Source: Lachnospiraceae bacterium
GTDB lineage: Bacteria; Bacillota; Clostridia; Lachnospirales; Lachnospiraceae
Length of the DNA: 9,782 nt
Direction of reading: 5' to 3'
NCBI GenBank assembly: GCA_009774145.1
Contig: VSND01000105.1
Span: 1 to 9,782, forward strand
Under the pieces are notes generated by a model that saw nothing but the letters and a program-made list of their open reading frames with translations, ran no database searches and had not been told where the DNA came from. How positions within the stretch are numbered: position 1 is the first letter of the stretch; the number at the start of each line of letters is the position of its first letter. A program made the position numbers and the translations under genes. Below, in pieces: positions 5,222-9,782 of this stretch.

Positions 5222-6835
5222 ATGTGGAGAGACAGTATCAGCGCACTTGATAAAAAGCGCAGCCGGATCCTGCAGGCAGGAGGACGCGACAAGATTGAGA
5301 AGCAGCATAAGAGCGGTAAGCTGACAGCTCGTGAGCGGATCGATATACTCTTTGATCCGGGGACATTTGTGGAAGTAGATAATTTTATAGAATCCAGGAT
5401 TGATGATTTCGGGCTGGACAAGAAAAGAGTGCCGGGTGACGGTGTGGTGACTGGCTACGGGGAGATCAACGGCCGGACCGTATTTGTATCTTCGGAGGAT
5501 TTTACGGTAATCGGAGGTTCACTTGGAGAATATCATTCCATGAAGATTGCCCGTATTCAGGATATGGCATATGATATGAAGGCTCCGATTATCATGATCA
5601 ATGACAGCGGCGGGGCGAGAATCGAAGAGGGGATTGACTCTCTGAGCGGTTATGCCAATATTTTCCTGCGCAATACGAAGGCTTCCGGCGTGATTCCCCA
5701 GATCGCAGTCATCGTGGGGCCATGCTCCGGCGGGGCGTGCTATTCGCCGGCCATCTGCGACTATATTTTTATGGTAGACAAGATCGGCAAGATGTTTATT
5801 ACCGGTCCGCAGGTAGTGAAGACGGTGGTAAATGAAGAGTGTACCGTTGATGAACTGGGCGGAGCGTCCATTCATGCTTCCAAAAGCGGAGTGACCCATT
5901 TTACATATAAGGACGAGCAGACCTGCTTTGAAGGCGTAAGGAAGCTGCTGTCTTATCTGCCGGGCAGTTATCTTGAGAAGCCTCCGGTGATCCGGGAAAA
6001 AGAGGAGTCTACAGGCAGAAAATCACTTTTATACTCTCTGAACAGTCTTGTAAACAGGCGGAACCGGCAGAACGATGCGGACCGTTGTGCAGAACTTACG
6101 GAGATCGTGCCGGATAATTCCAGAAAAGCCTATGATGTGCTGGAGGTTATTACACGGATCTGTGACAGAGACAGTTTCTTTGAGGTACAGAAGGATTTTG
6201 CCAAAAATGTCGTGGTAGGCTACGGAAGGATCGAAGGACAAAGTGTCGGGATTGTGGCGAATCAGCCCATGGCGCTGGCAGGAAGCCTGGATTATGACGC
6301 TTCTGATAAAGCAGCCCGTTTTATCAGGACCTGTGACTGCTACAATGTACCGCTGGTTGTTCTTGTGGATGTGCCGGCATTTATGCCGGGTACGGCGCAG
6401 GAGCATAAGGGTATCATCCGCCATGGGGCAAAGATGCTGTATGCATTTTCCGAGGCGACAGTACCGAAGATCTCCGTGATCATGCGGAAGGCATACGGCG
6501 GCGCCTATATTGCCATGAACAGCAAGAATATGGGTGCGGACATTGTCTATGCATGGCCGGGCGCCGAGATCGCCGTTATGGGTGCGGAGGGCGCTGTGAA
6601 CATTGCCTTTAAACGTGCAATCAATGAATCCGACAACAAGGAGGAGACAAGAGAACATCTGGTACAGGAATATAAGGAAAAGTTTATGAATCCTTATGTT
6701 GCGGCATCGAGAGGATTTGTTACGGAAGTCATCAAGCCGGATGAGACGAGAAAACGGCTTACGGCGGCGCTGAAGATGCTGAAGAACAAGCAGGTGGCAC
6801 CGATACCGAAGAAGCACGGGAATATTCCGCTGTAA
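5222..6835 (+). CDS. Acyl-CoA carboxylase beta subunit / biotin-dependent carboxyltransferase
   Basis: The 537-residue protein belongs to the carboxyl transferase family (PccB, MmdA, GcdA, AccD5), which moves CO2 between carboxybiotin and an acyl-CoA. Both crotonase-like halves are present. The N-terminal half has DSGGARIEEG (128-137) and GPCSGGACYSPA (166-177), which form the acyl-CoA oxyanion site. The C-terminal half has HGAKMLYAFS (401-410), RKAYGGAYIAM (422-432) and PGAEIAVMGAEGAVNI (446-461). The linker at about 260-290 (RKSLLYSLNSLVNRRNRQND) seems longer than usual, making the protein slightly larger than the roughly 510-520 residues typical. ATG 5222 is chosen because AGAGGTG lies 7 bases before it; upstream codons lie in the promoter. 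No biotin carboxylase, biotin carrier or decarboxylase membrane subunit is nearby, so its partners are encoded elsewhere. The two FabT-like operators suggest control by fatty-acid status. The acyl-CoA substrate is not proven; propionyl-CoA carboxylase or methylmalonyl-CoA decarboxylase subunit are alternatives. Confidence 0.9.
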   Translation: MWRDSISALDKKRSRILQAGGRDKIEKQHKSGKLTARERIDILFDPGTFVEVDNFIESRIDDFGLDKKRVPGDGVVTGYGEINGRTVFVSSEDFTVIGGSLGEYHSMKIARIQDMAYDMKAPIIMINDSGGARIEEGIDSLSGYANIFLRNTKASGVIPQIAVIVGPCSGGACYSPAICDYIFMVDKIGKMFITGPQVVKTVVNEECTVDELGGASIHASKSGVTHFTYKDEQTCFEGVRKLLSYLPGSYLEKPPVIREKEESTGRKSLLYSLNSLVNRRNRQNDADRCAELTEIVPDNSRKAYDVLEVITRICDRDSFFEVQKDFAKNVVVGYGRIEGQSVGIVANQPMALAGSLDYDASDKAARFIRTCDCYNVPLVVLVDVPAFMPGTAQEHKGIIRHGAKMLYAFSEATVPKISVIMRKAYGGAYIAMNSKNMGADIVYAWPGAEIAVMGAEGAVNIAFKRAINESDNKEETREHLVQEYKEKFMNPYVAASRGFVTEVIKPDETRKRLTAALKMLKNKQVAPIPKKHGNIPL

Positions 6836-6874
6836 ACGGACAGGCGCGCAGACGAAGGCCGGACAGAAGATCAG

Positions 6875-6930
6875 AATACCTTCCGGGCAGACAGGGGCAG
6901 TTCCCCTGACCTGCTCAGAAGGTATTTTTT
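6875..6930 (+). terminator. Strong rho-independent terminator of the carboxyltransferase gene
   Basis: AATACCTTC (6875-6883) pairs perfectly with GAAGGTATT (6918-6926). The stem continues through 6885-6890/6911-6916 and CAGGGG/CCCCTG (6892-6897/6903-6908), with small mismatches and a 5-nt loop. T residues run to 6930. The T-run ends at the stop codon of the convergent gene (6929-6931). Confidence 0.88.
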
Positions 6931-8008
6931 ATGTGTCCGGTTTTTTTGCCTGCAGGTGTTTCAGCAGTGCCTGAAATTCCTCCTCCGTGCGGAGAAATTC
7001 AAATTCGGGCGATCGTTCAAGGCTGGCAAGAAGCGGAGGCAGAATCGTGGAGGAAGGCTGCAGTCCGGAAGCGCTGATGATACGGTCATAGAGCGGACAG
7101 CTGCCGGGTTCCCACAGATGTGTACAGGTATTAAGAAGCGCTCTGATCAGACGGATGCTTTCTTTGACATCCTGTTTTGCAAGTGCAATTTCCAGAGGTG
7201 CGATACAGGTAAAGTATTCCCCAAGCCCCAGAACGTCTGCGGCTCGTCCGGCAAGTTCTGCGATCCGGGATGCCTTTTCCATCTCCCCGGCAGTTATGCA
7301 GGCTTTTGTAAGACGGAACAGGATTCCGTTCAGGTCCATGGCTGTGTGGAGGAGTTTTCGCTGTATCAGTGTTTCTGCTTCCGCCAGGTTTTCTTTTTTC
7401 TGCAGGCAGAGATCGGCCTGCATCAGCCGTTTGTCCGGCAGATTGTGCTCCGGCATAAGATCGATCATTTTCTGAGCTTTTTCATATTCCCCCTGCTGTA
7501 TGTATTTGGAGGCGAGCATGAAGACGGATCGAATCCGCAGGCTCTCGTCGCTGCTTTCCAGGACCTGATGATACCAGGACAGGGCCAGCTCCTCGTAGGG
7601 CCGTTTTTCTGCCGGTGTGAGAGTGGACATGACAAGTGTTCCGTCCAGTGTCAGAGCGAAGGTATGGATCATGGAGGAGCAGCGGGGATATTCCCGGATT
7701 TTCTGTTTCATGAAACGGCAGCTTTCTTCCAGCCCTTCGCTATATCCTTTCTCCTTCAAAATCTGTGCAATTTCCCTGCAGAAACCGGAGATCTCCTGTT
7801 CGGATGGTTCTTCCTGAAAACAGAGCAGGGTATTGGGATCTGCTTTCAGAAGCCTTGCAAGGGCAGAGAGCAGTGTGATATCCGGGTAAGTGACGCCTGA
7901 TTCCCATTTACTTACTGCCGGAGTAGAGACGCCGAGACGTTCGGCAATCTGTTCCTGTGTCAGCCCCAGTTCTTTTCTTTTTTCACGTATTACGGTGCTT
8001 AACGGCAT
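6929..8008 (-). CDS. XRE-family transcriptional regulator with helical-repeat C-terminal region
   Basis: The 359-residue protein has an N-terminal helix-turn-helix (about 4-60) of standard form: REKRKELGLTQEQIAERLGV, then STPAVSKWESGVTYPDITLL. A long all-helical part follows with TPR-like pairs, for example VFMLASKYIQQGEYEKAQKM and ITAGEMEKASRIAELAG. Proteins of this design in Firmicutes usually sense a peptide or another cellular signal through the repeat domain and control nearby genes. The ligand is unknown. ATG 8008 is the start because AAGGAGG (8024-8018) lies about 9 bases before it and the family begins at this point; ATG 8065 upstream lies in the promoter. It converges on the carboxyltransferase gene and diverges from the kptA pair, so the latter is a possible target. 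Confidence 0.85.
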   Translation of the reverse strand: MPLSTVIREKRKELGLTQEQIAERLGVSTPAVSKWESGVTYPDITLLSALARLLKADPNTLLCFQEEPSEQEISGFCREIAQILKEKGYSEGLEESCRFMKQKIREYPRCSSMIHTFALTLDGTLVMSTLTPAEKRPYEELALSWYHQVLESSDESLRIRSVFMLASKYIQQGEYEKAQKMIDLMPEHNLPDKRLMQADLCLQKKENLAEAETLIQRKLLHTAMDLNGILFRLTKACITAGEMEKASRIAELAGRAADVLGLGEYFTCIAPLEIALAKQDVKESIRLIRALLNTCTHLWEPGSCPLYDRIISASGLQPSSTILPPLLASLERSPEFEFLRTEEEFQALLKHLQAKKPDT

Positions 8009-8036
8009 ATGCGGGTCCTCCTTTTTGTTTGTGTTT

Positions 8037-8065
8037 ATTATAGCAGCTGGAGAAAAAAGACACAA
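8037..8065 (-). promoter_or_regulatory. Promoter of the XRE/helical-repeat regulator
   Basis: On the minus strand TTGTGT (8065-8060) and a perfect TATAAT (8042-8037) are 17 bases apart. The leader would be only about 20-25 nt and carries the ribosome site. Confidence 0.65.
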
Positions 8066-8097
8066 TTGAGCAGCTTTTAAACAGCAGGGGGAGATAA

Positions 8098-8112
8098 TTA
8101 ACCGGAGGTTAA
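8098..8112. promoter_or_regulatory. Palindrome TTAACC-GGA-GGTTAA, candidate operator
   Basis: A perfect 6-bp inverted repeat with a 3-nt centre lies about 33 bp upstream of the -35 box of the XRE regulator, in the divergent gap. It may be an operator for that regulator, but it also overlaps the long-range stem described for 8107-8272, so its role is open. Confidence 0.4.
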
Positions 8113-8300
8113 CTGTGTCGGGAGGGTCTTATGTGGCGCTGCCCTTCACTAAGCGAAAGCGGGATTTGCGGTGAGGGGGGACCCACACAGTGGGGGGAGT
8201 CCTGATCGCCTGTCTGGAAGGAATATATGCCCATGGCAGGCGTCCGGAACAGAACAGGAGTGAACAGTTACCATGCGGCAGGCGGATGGCCCCTCCATTG
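8107..8300 (+). other. Gene-free, GC-rich stretch with extensive secondary structure
   Basis: GGTTAACTGT (8107-8116) pairs with ACAGTTACC (8264-8272), leaving one bulge and enclosing about 150 nt. Inside are GGAGGG/CCCTTC (8121-8126/8142-8147), a CCCAC-ACA-GTGGG hairpin (8182-8194) and a 10-bp stem between CGCCTG (8207-8212, with flanks) and CAGGCG (8237-8242, with flanks). A second copy of GGCAGGCG lies at 8277-8284. There is no T-run and no clear plus-strand promoter upstream, and the promoter for the downstream genes lies beyond it. It matches no RNA family I can name. A small RNA, a cis-regulatory leader or a decayed repeat are all possible. Confidence 0.35.
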
Positions 8301-8311
8301 TGGCATTTGAG

Positions 8312-8340
8312 TTGACGAAAACGGTGTCAGAGGATATAAT
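8312..8340 (+). promoter_or_regulatory. Promoter of the acidic-protein/kptA operon
   Basis: TTGACG (8312-8317) is followed after exactly 17 bases by a perfect TATAAT (8335-8340). Transcription should start near 8347, giving a leader of about 46 nt to the ATG at 8393. The position of this promoter argues against the longer in-frame start at 8273. Confidence 0.82.
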
Positions 8341-8392
8341 TTTTAAAAATACTGTCGCAAAGCTGACAGGGAAATGGCAGGAGGAGACAAAG

Positions 8393-8758
8393 ATGGTTTT
8401 TGAAAATATTGAAGAAGGGACGACTTTTACCATTCAGAATCAGGAGCAGGATCTGATGGATTTTGGAAAAGAGGAGATTGAAGAATTTCTGGATGACATG
8501 TTTGTGACGCCGGATCAGTTTGTAGTGCTGACCGCGCCAAAAGCGCAGGGACAGCAGATTCGTTATGTGCAGGCATGTATCAATGATGGAGAGGATGATG
8601 TTCACACGGAGATTGCAGTTGAGGAAGAAGACGGGACTCATCTGTATTACAGGATGTGTACAGATGAGGAATGCGTACAGATCTTTATGGACTTCTTTGA
8701 CCGGAAGCTGGTGGTGGACAAAAGCGAGTACAAGCCTGTTTCGTTTAAGGAGGGATAA
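8393..8758 (+). CDS. Acidic 121-residue protein of unknown function, coupled to kptA
   Basis: I do not recognise the family. The protein begins MVFENIEEGTTFTIQNQEQD and is strongly acidic: about 30 Asp/Glu against about 9 Lys/Arg. It has no signal peptide or membrane segment. Alternating hydrophobic stretches (FVVLTAP, IRYVQACIND, HTEIAVEEEDG, LYYRMC) suggest a beta-sheet core, and DEECVQIFMDFFDRKL (about 92-107) is probably a closing helix. This general look recalls small immunity-type proteins, but that is an impression only. ATG 8393 has GGAGGAG just upstream and lies downstream of the promoter. Its stop overlaps the kptA start by one base (TAATG), so the two are translated together and probably work together. 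Confidence 0.8.
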   Translation: MVFENIEEGTTFTIQNQEQDLMDFGKEEIEEFLDDMFVTPDQFVVLTAPKAQGQQIRYVQACINDGEDDVHTEIAVEEEDGTHLYYRMCTDEECVQIFMDFFDRKLVVDKSEYKPVSFKEG

Positions 8759-9303
8759 TGAATCTGACAAAAACAAGTAAATATCTGAGCATGATTCTCC
8801 GCCACAGGCCGGAGGCTGCGGGAATCTGTCTGGATGAGCATGGCTGGGCCAGGGTGGATGAACTGATTGCAGGGATCAGAAAGACGCAGAAATTCAATAT
8901 GGAAATGCTGGAGGAGATCGTCCGGACCGACAACAAGCAGCGTTATTCCTTTAATGAGGACCGGACGCTGATCCGGGCGAATCAGGGGCATTCCATACCG
9001 GTAGACGTGGAACTTCCGGTGACAGAACCGCCGGAGATACTGTGGCACGGGACCGGGCAGAAATATGTGGAGTCCATTGACCGGAAGGGACTGCTTCCAA
9101 AGGGCAGGCTCTATGTACACCTGTCAAAAGATACAGAGACCGCGGTTAAAGTAGGCAGCCGTCACGGAAAACCGGTGGTATACAGAGTAAAGAGTGCAGA
9201 GATGGCGGCGGACGGATACCTGTTCTACCGTTCGGTCAACGGGGTGTGGCTGACGAAAGAGGTGCCGGTACAGTATCTGGAGAAATGCGCTTCGGAAGTA
9301 TAG
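8758..9303 (+). CDS. kptA: RNA 2'-phosphotransferase, Tpt1/KptA family
   Basis: KptA transfers an internal RNA 2'-phosphate to NAD+, releasing nicotinamide and ADP-ribose 1''-2''-cyclic phosphate. In eukaryotes this finishes tRNA splicing; the natural bacterial substrate is not established. The 181-residue length is normal for the family. The N-terminal winged-helix part contains TKTSKYLSMILRHRPEAAG with Arg15-His16; RANQGHS (73-79) follows. The ADP-ribosyltransferase-like part has WHGTG (96-100), YVHLS (119-123), VGSRHGKPVV (132-141) and NGVWLT (161-166). Arg15, His16, Arg73 and Arg135 match the essential Arg-His-Arg-Arg tetrad of yeast Tpt1 (23, 24, 71, 138), so the enzyme looks active. AAGGAGGG (8747-8754) precedes the ATG, which overlaps the previous stop by one base. 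Confidence 0.95.
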   Translation: MNLTKTSKYLSMILRHRPEAAGICLDEHGWARVDELIAGIRKTQKFNMEMLEEIVRTDNKQRYSFNEDRTLIRANQGHSIPVDVELPVTEPPEILWHGTGQKYVESIDRKGLLPKGRLYVHLSKDTETAVKVGSRHGKPVVYRVKSAEMAADGYLFYRSVNGVWLTKEVPVQYLEKCASEV

Positions 9304-9338
9304 TAAAACAGCTGACGGTATTTTATGAAAAGAAACCT

Positions 9339-9389
9339 GTGAATATATATAATGAAACGGATTTGGATAAAATAGATATACATATGTGA
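9339..9389 (+). pseudogene. Remnant 1 of a miaB 5' end
   Basis: A 16-codon frame from GTG 9339 reads VNIYNETDLDKIDIHM and stops at 9387-9389. NETDLDKIDI matches the N-terminus I associate with Lachnospiraceae MiaB (tRNA A37 methylthiotransferase) and the second copy at 9544. Homology breaks off right after GATATA (9375-9380). It is too short to function. Confidence 0.5.
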
Positions 9390-9445
9390 AAAGAAACATA
9401 TGCGTGTCAGGAAGGCTGTATTTATATGATATTATAAACATAAAA

Positions 9446-9502
9446 AAAGAAACGAGTACCCCGCCTGAGCATAAGGCTGTACGGTTAAAAACTCATTTCT
9501 TT
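9446..9502. terminator. Two-sided hairpin, possible bidirectional terminator
   Basis: AAAGAAACGAGT (9446-9457) pairs with ACTCATTTCTTT (9491-9502) with one mismatch. An inner CCGCCT...AGGCTGTACGG stem lies within. A7 precedes the left arm and the right arm ends in TTTCTTT, so it could end transcription in either direction, including the kptA operon. Confidence 0.5.
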
Positions 9503-9543
9503 GTCTGAAATTACATGCTGGAAAGGGAAAAAAGTCAAGAGAA

Positions 9544-9720
9544 ATGTATAATGAAATTGATCTGGATAAAATAGATATAAATTCAGAACCGCCCACAGAG
9601 GAGCCAGCCAGGCAGTACTATTTTATGGCAAAATGCCGCAGATGGGTGAAGGATTTTGAACAGAAAAACGGCCGCCTGCCCAAATCTTTTGTATTTAATA
9701 TGGGCTGTCCGAAAGTGTGA
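9544..9720 (+). pseudogene. Remnant 2: truncated, degraded miaB N-terminus
   Basis: The 58-codon frame begins MYNEIDLDKIDINSEPP and continues TEEPARQYYFMAKCRRWVKD. I recognise this as the start of MiaB in Lachnospiraceae, the radical-SAM methylthiotransferase that modifies A37 of tRNA. Intact proteins then read GRPLTF.V.TFGCQMN; here the text drifts to GRLPKSFVFNMGCPKV and stops at 9718-9720. The first iron-sulfur Cys appears kept but the following QMN is lost. All catalytic domains are absent, and no other frame downstream restores MiaB before the window ends. Only a weak ribosome site precedes the ATG. It is a pseudogene fragment or a recombination remnant; a short functional peptide cannot be excluded. 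Confidence 0.6.
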
Positions 9721-9757
9721 GTAAACAGGAATTAGAAATCTATTGATAAATACAAGG

Positions 9758-9777
9758 CTTTTCCTGGAAAGGAAAAG
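9758..9777. repeat. Short inverted repeat at the window edge
   Basis: CTTTTCC (9758-9764) and GGAAAAG (9771-9777) form a perfect 7-bp stem with a 6-nt loop. Its context is cut off by the end of the window, so it may be part of a terminator or of an element end. Confidence 0.35.
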
Positions 9778-9782
9778 TTCTA

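Noticed and set aside
8121..8215. Possible cobalamin riboswitch (GAGTCCTGATCGCCTG resembles the B12 box)
   Set aside because: The box is mismatched at key positions, other conserved blocks are missing, the downstream promoter separates it from the genes, and these have no link to cobalamin.
8201..8245. Possible signal-recognition-particle RNA (GTCTGGAAGGA resembles the GGAA tetraloop region)
   Set aside because: The flanking symmetric and asymmetric loops of domain IV are not present and the surrounding fold does not match 4.5S or the longer Bacillus-type RNA.
8273..8392. In-frame N-terminal extension of the acidic protein
   Set aside because: The strong TTGACG-17-TATAAT promoter lies inside this stretch and a good ribosome site sits only before ATG 8393.

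Overview
The window reads as chromosomal DNA of a low-to-mid GC Gram-positive anaerobe, most likely Lachnospiraceae or a close clostridial relative. The supports are strong AGGAGG-type ribosome sites, TTGACA/TATAAT promoters with 17-nt spacers, TTG start codons, a tandem-ACT protein and a MiaB amino terminus of the type I associate with Lachnospiraceae, and a YknXYZ/MacAB-type ABC operon. The assignment rests on style and remembered families, not on a search.

Left part (1-3867). The tail of an unknown plus-strand gene ends at 54 and is followed by a terminator-like hairpin. A minus-strand gene with an intact promoter and ribosome site (55-264) runs straight into that hairpin and looks 3'-truncated. 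A promoter at 465-493, preceded by a perfect inverted repeat and an 11-bp-period direct repeat, drives a three-gene operon: ABC ATPase, HlyD/MacA-like membrane-fusion protein and MacB/FtsX-like permease. Together they should form one exporter of peptides or amphiphilic compounds.

Middle part (3868-6930). A very long imperfect hairpin (3911-4020) separates the operon from a tandem-ACT amino-acid-sensing protein with its own promoter. A short minus-strand XRE regulator resembling restriction-modification controller proteins follows. It diverges from a biotin-dependent carboxyltransferase of 537 residues whose TTGACA/TATACT promoter is bracketed by two copies of the perfect palindrome TTTGATAATCAAA. 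That palindrome matches the operator known for the fatty-acid repressor FabT, which suggests that an orphan acyl-CoA carboxylase subunit is tied to lipid synthesis control. The gene ends in a strong terminator.

Right part (6929-9782). A minus-strand XRE regulator with a helical-repeat C-terminal region is followed by a structured, gene-free stretch (about 8098-8300). A clear promoter (8312-8340) then drives two translationally coupled genes: a very acidic 121-residue protein of unknown function and kptA, an RNA 2'-phosphotransferase. Beyond kptA are two separate decayed copies of what looks like the 5' end of miaB, with a two-sided hairpin between them. This is a scarred locus, possibly a recombination or insertion boundary.

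The most notable points are the paired FabT-like operators on the orphan carboxyltransferase, the kptA/acidic-protein pair, the duplicated miaB starts, the roughly 110-nt hairpin and the structured region before the kptA promoter. No rRNA, tRNA, CRISPR array or intact transposase was seen.
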